DNA of 38,497 nucleotides, from the NCBI GenBank assembly GCA_029879725.1, contig JAOUPR010000031.1:1-38497 (forward strand). The letters are read 5' to 3'. The position numbers and the translations under genes are program-made. This DNA is from Gemmatimonadota bacterium. GTDB taxonomy: Bacteria > Gemmatimonadota > Gemmatimonadetes > Longimicrobiales > Gaopeijiaceae. The notes under the pieces are model-generated. The model saw only the letters and a program-made list of their open reading frames with translations. It ran no database searches and had not been told where the DNA came from. Below are positions 24,548 to 34,510 of this stretch, one piece after another (positions within the stretch are counted from its first letter, which is position 1; every line of letters starts with the position of its first letter).

Positions 24548-27500
24548 TCAACCTCCCTGGATCTTCAGGGAAAGACTCACCAACTCGCGGGCCGCCACGG
24601 ACGCCGCGGACAGCGTCATGACGTCCTCGGCACGCAACTCGGCGAGGATCCCGCGGTAGCGGTCGACCTCACGGCGGGACGACTCCAGCACCTGCGCGAG
24701 AGCGGGCTCGACGTCTCCGGCCTCGCTCTCCCGCCGGATGACCGCGATGGTGATGAGGCGGTGGGCACGGGAGACGTCCTCGGCCAGAGCCTGGGCGGCG
24801 CGCTGCTCCCACACTCCCTCGCCGGCCGACGCGAAGATCGTACGCCGGAGCCACGGCACGTCCAGCGACGCGGAGAGCGCGTAGTACGCCTGCCCGGCTA
24901 CTCCTGGTTCCCCCCCGACTTCCCTCGAGATGTCGAGGATCTCGAGGAGTTGATCGAGGAACCGGAGAACGATGAGGTTCTCGGAGAACGCCCGGTCCGC
25001 CCCGAGCTCCAGGACCTCCTTCACCCGGCTCTCGAAGAGGGCCCGGTCCTCGCCATCCACCAGCGCCGGGAATCCGGCCCGCAACGACTGGACCCCGTCG
25101 AAGTTGGCTTCCACGACCTCGGTGGCGGACGTCCCCTCCTTCACGTTGTGGAGCACCCAGCGAGTGGTACGCTCCAGCACCCGTGAAAGACCAAGGACCC
25201 AACGGTAGGCCACGCGCGCGTTCATGGCGCTCTGTTGCCTCCCCATCTCCTCCATGAGCTCGCCGTGGCCCGCCAGCTGGGAAGCGACCAGCCACGCCCT
25301 GACCACGTCCGCCGGATCACGCCCCGTGTCGCGCGCGACGCGGTTCACGAAGGTGGCGCCCATGATGTCGACCAGATCGTTGGTGATCTGCCCGGCGATG
25401 ATCTCGCTGCGGAGGCGGTGGGCCTTCAGATTCTCCTCCCCGGCGGCGTTCAGCGCCGCGGGCGGGAAGTAGTCGCGAAGGTAGGTCTGCGCCACGGTGG
25501 CGTCGGTGAGATCGCTGCGCAGGATCTTCCCCTTGAGCGACAGCTTCGAGTAGGCCAGGAGAACGCACAACTCGGGCCGGGTGAGCGAAGCGCCCCGCTC
25601 CTTGCGGTCCACCAGGACCTCCATGGACGGAAGCGCCTCCGACGCCCGATCGAGCTCTCCGTTCGTTTCCAACGCGGTCATCAGGTCACGGAAGTCGTCC
25701 ATGGACTCGCGGCACCGCACCTCGTCCAGCGAAATGGCGAGACTCTGCGTCCTGTTGTTCTCCAGCACCAGATCCGCCACCGACTCGGTCAGCTCCTCGA
25801 GGAGCGTGTTCCGCTCATCCTGCGAGAGCTTGCCCGAGGCCACGGCCGGGGCCAGGAGGATCTTGAGGTTCACCTCGTGGTCCGACATGTCCACGCCGCC
25901 GGAGTTGTCCATGGCGTCGGTGTTGATGCGCCCACCCTCGAGGGCGTACGCGATCCGGGCCCGCTGGGTGAGCCCCAGGTTCCCGCCCTCGCCGATCACC
26001 TCGCAACGGAGCTCGGACACGTCCACGCGCACGGCGTCGTTGGACGAGTCCCCCGCGTCGGCATGGGTCTCGAAGTCCGCCTTGACGTACGTCCCGATCC
26101 CGCCGTTCCAGAGAAGCTCCACGGGAGCCTTCAGGACCGCGCGGATGAGCGTCTCACCGTCCATGACGCCGACGTCTTCGGGAAGGCCCAGGGCGCGCTT
26201 CGCTTCCGCGGTGAGCTCGACCTCCTTGGACCCTCTCGGCACGATCATCCCCCCGGCGCTGAGGAGGGAGGTGTCGTAGTCCGCCCAACTCGACCGGCCC
26301 ATCTCGAAGATCCGCTTGCGCTCCGCGAAGGTGGAGGCGGGATCCGGGTCCGGGTCGATGAAGACATGGCGGTGATCGAAGGCCGCGACGAGGCGGATCT
26401 GCTCGGAGAGGAGCATCCCGTTTCCGAAGACGTCTCCGCTCATGTCGCCGATCCCCACCACGGTGAAGGGCTCGGCCTGGATGTTCTTCCCCTTCTCGCG
26501 GAAGTGGCGCTTCACGCACTCCCATCCGCCGCGGGCGGTGATCCCCACGGCCTTGTGGTCGTACCCGTTCGAGCCGCCGGACGCGAAGGCGTCGTCGAGC
26601 CAGAATCCGTACTCCGCCGACACGGCGTTCGCCAGATCGGAGAAGGTGGCCGTTCCCTTGTCCGCCGCCACCACGAGGTACGGATCGGGAGCGTCGTAGC
26701 ACACCACGTCTTCCGGCGCCACCGTGGCACCCTCGGCATCGAGGTTGTCGGTGATGTCCAGGAGACCCCGGACCAGCGTGCGGTACTGTGACTTCGCCTC
26801 CTTGAACCGCTCCTCGGGATCCTGGAAGGTGCGGCGGGTGATGAAGCCCCCCTTGGATCCTCCGGGAACGATGACGGCGTTCTTCACCATCTGGGTGCGC
26901 ACCAGCCCCATGATCTCGGTGCGGAAGTCGTCGGGACGGTCGCTCCAGCGGATGCCGCCACGGGCCACGTTCGCGCCCCGGAGGTGCACCCCCTCCATCC
27001 GCGAAGAGTGCACCCACACCTCGTACTTCACCCGCGTCGGACGCAGATAGTCCAGCGCCGACGTGGCGAACTTGAACGACACGTACGGAACGCCACCCGA
27101 ACGTCGTGACGGACTCCGCCCGCCGTTGCGATAGTAGTTGGTGCGGAGCGTCGCGCAGATGAGCTCCTTGAGCCTGCGGAACACCCGGTCGTCGGCCAGG
27201 AGGGAAACGCCGCGCAGGGAAGCCTGGATGGCCCCCTGGACGTCTTCCGCCGCTTTCTTCCGTTCGTCCGCGGCAAGCCCGGACGCCGGATCGAAGCGGA
27301 TCTGGAAGAGATCGAACAGCTCCCGCGCGATCCCGGGATACTTTCCCATGGCGGACAGGAGGGAGAGCCGGCTGGGCACGGCCCCGGACTGGAAGGCGTA
27401 CCCACCGTACGCCCGCAGCACGTCCACCTCACGCCAGTGGAGCCCGGCTCCCAGAACCAGCGCGTTGAGGTCGTCGTTGACCGCGTCTCCCGCCCGCACC

Positions 27501-29467
27501 GAAAGCACGGCGTCGGCCAGGAGCTCTCCGCGCGCGTCGATGTCCAGCGGTTGTTCCGCCTGGTCCTGCACCCCGAAGACGTACACGGTGGCCCGGCTCA
27601 CGCCGCCGCCGCGCACGTCGAAGGGATTCACCGCGATGACGCGGAGTCCCAGGTGCTCCAGGATGGGCATGAAGTCCGAGAGGATCAGGCGCTCGCCCCG
27701 CAGGTACACCTTGAGCTCGGTGACTCCCTCCACCCCGGGCGCCGCCACCGACGTGCCCCGGTTGGCGAAGGAGATGGAGATGGCCCGTCCCTCGGCCTCC
27801 ATGGACTCCAGCTCCAGCAGATCTTCCACCGCGATGGCCGGATCGGTGGCCGCCTGATACTCGGCGCTGAAGCCTTCGCCGTAGCGCCGGGCGAGCCGCC
27901 GTGCCTCGTCGGACGGGAGCACCCGCTCCAATCCCTCACGCACCCGGTCCGCCCACGAACGGATGATCTCTCCGACCAGGGCCTCCACCTCTTCCGGCTT
28001 GACCCGTGCCAGCGAGGACGCCGGCGCCGCCATGTAGAAGTGCAACCGCGCCTGGTCACCCTCGCCCAGGGCGAGGTGGTAGTTCAGGACCTCACCCTCG
28101 AAGGCCTGCACGAGGGCGACTTCGAGAGCCCGCCTGACGTCCCCGGAGAAACGATCCTTGGGGAGGATCACCATCACGGACACGCCTCGATGCAGCGGGT
28201 CTTCGCGGAGGGTGACGCGCACCGCGGCGGAATGGTACGAGGTCAGGACCAGGTGGACATCCTGCCCGACCTCCTCCATGGAGGCGAGGAACAACTCCTC
28301 CTTGGGGAGGGAGTTGAAGATCGTGATGATCTCCTTGTAATCGTGCGACCCCTCCTTGACGCCGGCGTTCTGGAGGATCCACTCGAGCTTCCGGCGGAGG
28401 ATGGGGATCTTCTCCGCCTCCTCGGCGTAGGCGCGGGAGGTGAAGAGGCCGATGAACCGATGCTCGCCCACGGCCTCACCGTTCGGGCCCAGCTTCTTCA
28501 CGCCGATGTAGTCCATCCGGGCGCGCCGGTGGATCGTGGACTCGGCGTTGGTCTTGCTGATGATGAGGAGGGGGCCACCCAGGACCCTCTCCTGCAGCCC
28601 CTCGTCCAGCTCCGTGACGGGCACGGGCGTGGCGAACGAAGACGTCTGCTCCGCCCGCAGAACACCCAGGCCGGAGCCTCGGGTGACGGAGATGCACACA
28701 CCCCGGCCGTCATCGTGGTCCACGAGGTCGTAGCCGCGATATCCCAGGAAGACGAATCCGCCGTCCCGCAGCCAACGCAGGAACGCCTGGATCTCCTCCA
28801 TCTCCTCCCGCCGGTCGGCCAGGTCCGCGGTCCGTTCCGCCAGGCCGGCCACCACGTTGTTCACCGCGTCCGTCATGGCGGGGAAGTCGTCGGTGGCGTC
28901 CTTCACGTTGCGGAGACGGCGGGCGAGCTCCTCGCGGATGAACGCCAGGCGCTCCGGGTCGTTGACCTGGGAGACCTCCACGTGGACCAGCGACTCCCGG
29001 GCGTCCCCCCGCTCGGAGGTGGACACCGAGGTCACCTCGCCCCGTTCGTTCCGCCATACCGTCAGGACGGGGTAGATCATGTGGTCGATGGCCAGCTCCT
29101 GCGAGTGCAGGAACTCCCGGATCGTGTCCACCACGAAGGGGCGCTCGGTCACGTTCGTGCGGATGACCGTGACCGGAGCCTCCCACCCTTCGGTGGCCAG
29201 TTCCGGATTCACGACCTGGACGTCGACCTGCTCGGGCCGGCTCTCCTGGAGGAAGCGGAGCACACCCAGCGCGAGGCTCGCGAGCGCGTCGATGCTGCGC
29301 TCACGGAGGAAGTCGGCGGAAGCCTTGGAGAAGAGGATCTCCGCGAACTGGACGGCGAGGTCGGCTTCGGCCGCGTCCACGCTCCGCTGGAGTTGACGGC
29401 ACACCGCGTCCACGGTGGGTGAGTCCTGGCGCAGACGGCGAACCGCCGTTTCCGTTGTATCGCTCAT
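24548..29467 (-). CDS. NAD-dependent glutamate dehydrogenase (large, 180-kDa type)
   Basis: 1639 residues, normal for this class, which oxidatively deaminates glutamate to 2-oxoglutarate with NAD+. N-terminal ACT-like regulatory segments lie in the first 600 or so residues. The catalytic core contains the glutamate-binding block RGGIRWSDRPDDFRTEIMGL, the catalytic Lys in VIVPGGSKGGF, then VVAADKGTATFSDLANAVS, WLDDAFASGGSNGYDHKAVG and GDMSGDVFGNGML. The Rossmann part has VIGEGGNLGLTQRARI. The ATG at 29467 fits the family N-terminus; a longer open frame to 29644 is probably leader. No ribosome-binding site is obvious. It feeds the TCA cycle, in keeping with the nearby E1 gene for 2-oxoglutarate dehydrogenase, though the two are not co-transcribed. 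Confidence 0.95.
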   Translation of the reverse strand: MSDTTETAVRRLRQDSPTVDAVCRQLQRSVDAAEADLAVQFAEILFSKASADFLRERSIDALASLALGVLRFLQESRPEQVDVQVVNPELATEGWEAPVTVIRTNVTERPFVVDTIREFLHSQELAIDHMIYPVLTVWRNERGEVTSVSTSERGDARESLVHVEVSQVNDPERLAFIREELARRLRNVKDATDDFPAMTDAVNNVVAGLAERTADLADRREEMEEIQAFLRWLRDGGFVFLGYRGYDLVDHDDGRGVCISVTRGSGLGVLRAEQTSSFATPVPVTELDEGLQERVLGGPLLIISKTNAESTIHRRARMDYIGVKKLGPNGEAVGEHRFIGLFTSRAYAEEAEKIPILRRKLEWILQNAGVKEGSHDYKEIITIFNSLPKEELFLASMEEVGQDVHLVLTSYHSAAVRVTLREDPLHRGVSVMVILPKDRFSGDVRRALEVALVQAFEGEVLNYHLALGEGDQARLHFYMAAPASSLARVKPEEVEALVGEIIRSWADRVREGLERVLPSDEARRLARRYGEGFSAEYQAATDPAIAVEDLLELESMEAEGRAISISFANRGTSVAAPGVEGVTELKVYLRGERLILSDFMPILEHLGLRVIAVNPFDVRGGGVSRATVYVFGVQDQAEQPLDIDARGELLADAVLSVRAGDAVNDDLNALVLGAGLHWREVDVLRAYGGYAFQSGAVPSRLSLLSAMGKYPGIARELFDLFQIRFDPASGLAADERKKAAEDVQGAIQASLRGVSLLADDRVFRRLKELICATLRTNYYRNGGRSPSRRSGGVPYVSFKFATSALDYLRPTRVKYEVWVHSSRMEGVHLRGANVARGGIRWSDRPDDFRTEIMGLVRTQMVKNAVIVPGGSKGGFITRRTFQDPEERFKEAKSQYRTLVRGLLDITDNLDAEGATVAPEDVVCYDAPDPYLVVAADKGTATFSDLANAVSAEYGFWLDDAFASGGSNGYDHKAVGITARGGWECVKRHFREKGKNIQAEPFTVVGIGDMSGDVFGNGMLLSEQIRLVAAFDHRHVFIDPDPDPASTFAERKRIFEMGRSSWADYDTSLLSAGGMIVPRGSKEVELTAEAKRALGLPEDVGVMDGETLIRAVLKAPVELLWNGGIGTYVKADFETHADAGDSSNDAVRVDVSELRCEVIGEGGNLGLTQRARIAYALEGGRINTDAMDNSGGVDMSDHEVNLKILLAPAVASGKLSQDERNTLLEELTESVADLVLENNRTQSLAISLDEVRCRESMDDFRDLMTALETNGELDRASEALPSMEVLVDRKERGASLTRPELCVLLAYSKLSLKGKILRSDLTDATVAQTYLRDYFPPAALNAAGEENLKAHRLRSEIIAGQITNDLVDIMGATFVNRVARDTGRDPADVVRAWLVASQLAGHGELMEEMGRQQSAMNARVAYRWVLGLSRVLERTTRWVLHNVKEGTSATEVVEANFDGVQSLRAGFPALVDGEDRALFESRVKEVLELGADRAFSENLIVLRFLDQLLEILDISREVGGEPGVAGQAYYALSASLDVPWLRRTIFASAGEGVWEQRAAQALAEDVSRAHRLITIAVIRRESEAGDVEPALAQVLESSRREVDRYRGILAELRAEDVMTLSAASVAARELVSLSLKIQGG

Positions 29468-29665
29468 TGAGATGTAGGCGGGGCCTTGGGCCCCCACCTC
29501 GAAGTAGGTGCAACCCGAGTCGATCGGGAACGGTGTAAGATATTGAATCTGACCGTCCAATGAAGCGTCGGGCGCCGGGATGCGGCGCTTGAGCGGACCC
29601 GGCTCCGCGAGTGCGGGCGCCTCTTCCGGAATTTCGCCCACCAACCACGGAGGCTACTTTCCCGC

Positions 29666-30922
29666 ATGCGCTTTCTCCATCTCGCCGACGTCCACCTCGA
29701 CACCTCCTTCCAGAACCGCTCCGAAGGGGTCCGCGAACGTCTCCGCGAAGCCTCCCACGAGGCGTTCCGGGGGGCCGTGGACCTGGCGCTGCGCGAAGAC
29801 GTCCATGCGGTTCTCATCGCGGGAGATCTCTTCGACGGCGACCGACTCTCGTTCCAGACCGAGCGCTTTCTCCTGGACGAGCTGGGACGGCTGGACGGCG
29901 CAGGGGTGACCGTGGTCTACGCCACCGGGAACCACGACCCCGGGACGTCCGGAGCAGGCCCCCGGGGCCTCCCCTGGCCCGCGAACGTCCACGTGGTGGG
30001 CGACGCCACGCCGAGGAGGATCGGAATCCGCGATCGCGAGGGAACCCTCGTGGGTCACGTCGGTGCGGTCGGACACGCCACGGCCCGCGAGACGGAGGAC
30101 CTCTCCCGCCTCTTTCCGTCCCCGGGCGGCGACGTTCCCGAGGTGGCGCTCCTCCACACGCAGGTACACGCCTCACCGGGATCGGATCACCACGAGCCCT
30201 ACGCACCGTCGGAGCTGGGATACCTCCAGCGCGCCGGGTACGACTACTGGGCGCTGGGGCACGTCCACGTCCGCCAGGTCCTGGGGGAGGATCCTCCCAT
30301 CGTGTACGCGGGGAACCTCCAGGGACGCAATCCCCGGGAGACCGGCGCCAAGGGGTGCTACCTGGTGGACCTCACCCAGAGGGACGCGCCGGCCATCTCC
30401 TTCCGCCCTCTCTCCACGGTCCGGTGGGAGACGCTGGCCGTCAGGGGTCTGGAGGACGCCGACTCCCTGGACCGCCTGGAGCGCCGCGTCCAGGCCGCGT
30501 GGCGGGCGGTGAGGGCCGAAGACCCGGGGCTCCCCGGGACGCAGTGGCTGGTCCGGGTGGTCCTTGCGGGCCCCTCACCCCTCTGGAGCGAGCTCCGCTC
30601 CGAAGATGACCTCCAGACCCTGTCCACGGAGTTGGGAGAGCTCCTGGGCGCTCTCCACGTGGACGTCCTCGCCGACTCGGTGCACCCGGTGGTGGACGTC
30701 TCCCGGCATCGCCACCGGACCGACGTCCTCGGCCAGACGCTCCGCCTCCTGGAGGCCGTGGTCCGCGGGGAGCGCACCCTCCTCGACGTGGACGCCGGAG
30801 ACCTCGCGGGGCTGGACTCCGACGACCCCGAAGCCATCGCCGCGTACGTCCGGGAGCTCGCCGGAGAGATGGACGGTGACGTGGCCGCGCGCTTCCTCGG
30901 GTACGGGAGCTTCGGTTCGTGA
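29666..30922 (+). CDS. SbcD/YhaO-like metallophosphoesterase nuclease
   Basis: 418 residues. A calcineurin-type DNA nuclease with all two-metal motifs: LHLADVHLDT, IAGDLFDGD, ATGNHDPG, ALLHTQVHA and WALGHVHVRQ. YhaO and SbcD proteins act with an SMC-like ATPase in double-strand-break processing; the ATPase gene here follows with a 4-bp GTGA overlap. The cap region after residue 240 is variable. GGAGG lies 12 bases before the ATG, slightly far. It is divergent from the glutamate dehydrogenase gene; the 198 bases between hold no clearly recognisable element. Confidence 0.9.
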   Translation: MRFLHLADVHLDTSFQNRSEGVRERLREASHEAFRGAVDLALREDVHAVLIAGDLFDGDRLSFQTERFLLDELGRLDGAGVTVVYATGNHDPGTSGAGPRGLPWPANVHVVGDATPRRIGIRDREGTLVGHVGAVGHATARETEDLSRLFPSPGGDVPEVALLHTQVHASPGSDHHEPYAPSELGYLQRAGYDYWALGHVHVRQVLGEDPPIVYAGNLQGRNPRETGAKGCYLVDLTQRDAPAISFRPLSTVRWETLAVRGLEDADSLDRLERRVQAAWRAVRAEDPGLPGTQWLVRVVLAGPSPLWSELRSEDDLQTLSTELGELLGALHVDVLADSVHPVVDVSRHRHRTDVLGQTLRLLEAVVRGERTLLDVDAGDLAGLDSDDPEAIAAYVRELAGEMDGDVAARFLGYGSFGS

Positions 30923-33636
30923 GGATCCTGAGGCTCGAAGTGGGCGCCTTCGGACGACTCTCGCAGCTGGCGACCACCGGCGAGGACCTGGGTAGCCTGG
31001 TGGTGGTGGTGGGTCCCAACGAGGCGGGGAAGTCTTCCCTCTTCCACTTCCTCACGAGCATGCTCTACGGCTTCACGCCCGCCACCCGCGACACCCACCC
31101 CTACGCGCCGTGGAGCGGCGAGGACCCGTCCGGCAGCGTGACCCTCACCCTCTCCACGGGAGAGTCGGTGGAGGTGCACCGGAGGCTCCTCTCGCAACCC
31201 AGGGGGCACCTCGTGCGCGGCGGGGAGCACGAGGACCTGCGCAACCGCGCGATCCCCTGGGTGGAGCACGTCCCGCGCGAGGTCTTCCGGCAGGTGTTCG
31301 CGTTGACGCTCTCGGACATGGCCTCCCTGGAGGGCTCCACCTGGAGCACGGTCCAGGACCGGCTCCTGGGGTCCATGGGGGCGTCGGATCTCCGCCCGGC
31401 CCGCGCCGTCGCGATCGAGCTGGACGCGGAAGCGGGGCGCCTGTGGCGTCCCACGCGACACGGGAATCAGACCATTCGTGAACTCCAGAAGGAAGCCGGC
31501 GAGCTCCGGCGGCGACGGGGAGAGGCCGCACGCAGGGACGCCGACCTCCGGCGGCTGGTGGACGAACTCGCGGAGGCCCGGAACGTCCTCGGGGAACTGC
31601 GTGCCGCGCACACGACCACCCACCTCTCCCTGGAGCGTATCCGCACCCTGGGCCCCGTGCGCCGGGATCTGATGCGGATGGAGGATCTGGCCGGCCAGGC
31701 CGGCCCCGCCGGGGAACTGGAAGGCCTCCCCGCCGACCCGCGGGGCCACCTGGCCGAGCTCGACTCGGAGATCGCCGCGACCCGGGAACGCGCGCGGCGA
31801 CTGGAGTCGGAACTGGAGGGACCCGTCCACACCCTCACCACCCTGGACGCGGAAACGACCCGCGTCCTCGAGATGGAGGGAGACATCCGCGGGTTCATCT
31901 CCGCGGCGGCATCCGTGGGACCCCTCCGCAACCGGATCCTCTCTCTCGAACAGGAGATGCGCGACCTGGAGCGGCGTCTGGATGCCGTGGGGTCGCGGTT
32001 CCTCCACCGTCCCTGGCGGGAGGTGGACCACGACCTCCTCCTGGGCATCGCGCCGGCGGAGCTCAAGGAGCGCGTGGTCCGGTACCTTCAGGAGGCCGAC
32101 CGCCTCCGCACGTTGGAAGAAGCGACGGGACGGGAGTTCGACACCCGCCCCCGGGCGGCTCCGCTGGCGTCTCCGCTGGGGAGCGCGGCCTTCATCCTCC
32201 TGGGCGGGGGGCTCGTGTGGAGGGGACTCTCCACGGGCGACATCACCCTCGCGTCGTTCGGTGGCATCGCCATCCTCCTGGGCGCCTTCTTCGTGGTCCA
32301 GGGGATGGCCATCGCGCGACACGGGAACGACCGATCGGAGGAGCACCGGCAACGGCACGTGGAGACCCGCACGTCCGGGGTGCGCCTCGGCGTGGACCGC
32401 GCGCGGCTCGAAGTGGTGACCCTCCTCGCGGCGATCCCCGTGATCCCCATCTATCTGGAGGGACCCACGGACGCGCTCGTCTCCGCCCTCGAAAGCACCC
32501 ACGACCTCCTCCGTGACCGGGCCGAGCGCGCCGACTCGCTGGAATCCCTCACCGCGGAGATGGCCGGCCTCGATTCCAGGGCCCGGGCGTTGGCGGCGAA
32601 GCTGGGCGACGATCCCCCGGAGGACGCGGCGGGGATGGCCCTCCGCCTGGATCACGACCTGCGCGAGGCGGAACGCGCCCGCGCCGGAGCCGCTTCCGCG
32701 GAGCGAGAGGCCGAACGCATCCGCTCGGAACTCTCCGCGGCCGAGGCCGCCGGAGCCGCGCTGGTGGAACGGCGCACCAGGATCGCGGAGGCGCTCCGCC
32801 CACTGGGCGACGGCGACGAAGCCGCCGGGCTGGCCGTGGCGGAGGCTCGCCTGGAGGCGCGGGAGCGGGCGCGGAGGCTGGCCCAGGAGATGGAGCACCG
32901 CCACCCCGACCTGGCGGACATGAAGGAGCGCATCGCGGCGGCGGAAGCGGCGGGAGAGGAATGGACGGCCGACGAAGACACCCAGGTGCGGCTCAGCATC
33001 CGGCTGGAGGAGCTCGCCGACGAGATGGCCGCGGCGGCCACCCGCGCCGCGGACCTCGAGGGAGAGATCCGGCAGCTCCGCCGGGAGGAGACGGCGGACG
33101 CCGTGGACGGCGCCATCGCCTCACTGCGTGATCGTGAGGCGCGCCTGATCCGGGAGCGGGACCGGGCGTGGATCCTCGCCCACGCCGTGAGGACCGCCGA
33201 CCGCGAGTTCCGGGAAGAGCATCAGCCCGACGTCTTCCGGCGGGCGGGCGCCTACCTCGAGTCACTCACCCAGGGAAGGTACAATCGGATCCTCCTCTCC
33301 GACTCGGTGGACGAGGAGCACTTCATGGTCATGGGACCCTCCCTGGAAGGCCCCCTGCGCCTGGCGCCACCCATCTCCACGGGGACGCTGGAGCAGGCGT
33401 ACCTGGCGCTGCGGCTGGCCATCGTGGACCACCTGGACGCAGGCGGCGAGCGGCTCCCCCTCTTCATCGACGAGGTGTTCGTGAACTGGGACGACACACG
33501 GCGCGAGGGCGGGTTCGACATCCTGAGCGGGCTCTCGGAGACCAGACAGCTCTTCGTGTTCACCTGCCACGCCGAAATGGCCCATCGCCTCGGGGAGCGC
33601 GGCGCCACGGTCGTCACCCTGGAAGCGGAGCGGTGA
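30919..33636 (+). CDS. YhaN/SbcC-like ATPase
   Basis: 905 residues. The N-terminal ATPase half has Walker A GPNEAGKSSLFHF; the C-terminal half has the ABC-signature region (GTLEQAYLALRLAIVDH) and Walker B LPLFIDEVFVNWDD, followed by the helix up to the switch His in FTCHAEMAHRL. Long coiled coils separate them. As in Bacillus YhaN, a hydrophobic hairpin (LGSAAFILLGGGLVW and ASFGGIAILLGAFFVVQGM) sits mid-coil, which suggests membrane attachment. This differs from classical SbcC, which has a zinc hook. The GTG start overlaps the nuclease stop. Its partner is the YhaO-like nuclease. Confidence 0.9.
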   Translation: MRILRLEVGAFGRLSQLATTGEDLGSLVVVVGPNEAGKSSLFHFLTSMLYGFTPATRDTHPYAPWSGEDPSGSVTLTLSTGESVEVHRRLLSQPRGHLVRGGEHEDLRNRAIPWVEHVPREVFRQVFALTLSDMASLEGSTWSTVQDRLLGSMGASDLRPARAVAIELDAEAGRLWRPTRHGNQTIRELQKEAGELRRRRGEAARRDADLRRLVDELAEARNVLGELRAAHTTTHLSLERIRTLGPVRRDLMRMEDLAGQAGPAGELEGLPADPRGHLAELDSEIAATRERARRLESELEGPVHTLTTLDAETTRVLEMEGDIRGFISAAASVGPLRNRILSLEQEMRDLERRLDAVGSRFLHRPWREVDHDLLLGIAPAELKERVVRYLQEADRLRTLEEATGREFDTRPRAAPLASPLGSAAFILLGGGLVWRGLSTGDITLASFGGIAILLGAFFVVQGMAIARHGNDRSEEHRQRHVETRTSGVRLGVDRARLEVVTLLAAIPVIPIYLEGPTDALVSALESTHDLLRDRAERADSLESLTAEMAGLDSRARALAAKLGDDPPEDAAGMALRLDHDLREAERARAGAASAEREAERIRSELSAAEAAGAALVERRTRIAEALRPLGDGDEAAGLAVAEARLEARERARRLAQEMEHRHPDLADMKERIAAAEAAGEEWTADEDTQVRLSIRLEELADEMAAAATRAADLEGEIRQLRREETADAVDGAIASLRDREARLIRERDRAWILAHAVRTADREFREEHQPDVFRRAGAYLESLTQGRYNRILLSDSVDEEHFMVMGPSLEGPLRLAPPISTGTLEQAYLALRLAIVDHLDAGGERLPLFIDEVFVNWDDTRREGGFDILSGLSETRQLFVFTCHAEMAHRLGERGATVVTLEAER

Positions 33637-33637
33637 G

Positions 33638-34510
33638 ATGACGTTCCACCTCCCCCTCCACGTCGAGACGCTGGGGCGGCCGCAGGGCCCCGGGGTCGAC
33701 ACCTTCCTCCTCATCCACGGGTTCGGAGCCAGCGCCTTCAGCTGGCGATACTGGGCGCCCCGGCTCGCGGAGCGCGGGCACGTGGTGCTGGTGGACCTCA
33801 AGGGGTTCGGATCCGCCCCCCGGCCGGACGACGGGCGCTACGGCCCCCACGACCACGCGGAGCTGGTACACCGGCTGATCCTCCAACGGGACCTGCGCGA
33901 GCTCACCATCGTGGGGCACTCCCTGGGGGGAGGAATCTCCCTTCTCACGGCGTTGCGTCTCCTCGACGGAGGCGACACGGGAGGGAGCCGGGAGCGCCTG
34001 AAGCGCCTCGTGGTGGTCGCCGGGGCCGCGTACCCCCAGAAGCTCCCGCCCTTCGTGCCGCTGGCGCGTTGGCCCGGACTGATGAGCCTGGCCATGCGCG
34101 TGGTGGGAGCGCGGCGGATCGTGCGGGGCGTCCTCCGGCACATCGTGTACGACGCCGCCGCCATCCATGTGGGCCAGGTGGAAGGGTACGCCTACCCGCT
34201 GGGAGAGAAGGGCGCGCTCCCCGCGCTCTTCAACACCGCGCGGCAGGTGGTCCCCCCGGACCTGGAGCGGATCGCCCTCCGGTACCCCGAGCTGGACGTC
34301 CCCGCCCTCCTGGTGTGGGGAGCGGACGACAAGGTGATTCCCCTCTGGGTGGGAGAGCGCCTCGACCGCGACCTCCCACGCAGCACCCTGGTGGTGCTCG
34401 AGCGATGCGGACACCTCCCCGCCGAAGAGCGGTGGGAGGACGGGTGGAAAGCGGTGGCCGCCTTCCTCGACGATTCCGCGCCGGCTACGCCTCCACCCTC
34501 GTCCCGTTGA
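33638..34510 (+). CDS. Alpha/beta hydrolase
   Basis: 290 residues starting one base after the ATPase stop. The fold is clear: LLIHGFGASAFSW, the nucleophile elbow GHSLGGGIS, Asp in WGADDKVIP and His in ERCGHLPAEE form the catalytic triad. There is no signal peptide, so it is probably cytoplasmic. The substrate is unknown; a cap region lies around LARWPGLMSLAMRVVGARRI. It is the third gene of the nuclease operon, with no known link to DNA repair. Its 3' end overlaps the end of the convergent OsmC-type selenoprotein gene by 26 bp. Confidence 0.88.
   Translation: MTFHLPLHVETLGRPQGPGVDTFLLIHGFGASAFSWRYWAPRLAERGHVVLVDLKGFGSAPRPDDGRYGPHDHAELVHRLILQRDLRELTIVGHSLGGGISLLTALRLLDGGDTGGSRERLKRLVVVAGAAYPQKLPPFVPLARWPGLMSLAMRVVGARRIVRGVLRHIVYDAAAIHVGQVEGYAYPLGEKGALPALFNTARQVVPPDLERIALRYPELDVPALLVWGADDKVIPLWVGERLDRDLPRSTLVVLERCGHLPAEERWEDGWKAVAAFLDDSAPATPPPSSR

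Noticed and set aside
30358..32904. 848-codon minus-strand open frame opposite the nuclease/ATPase pair
   Set aside because: The plus strand carries complete SbcD and YhaN motifs; the antisense frame is low-complexity.
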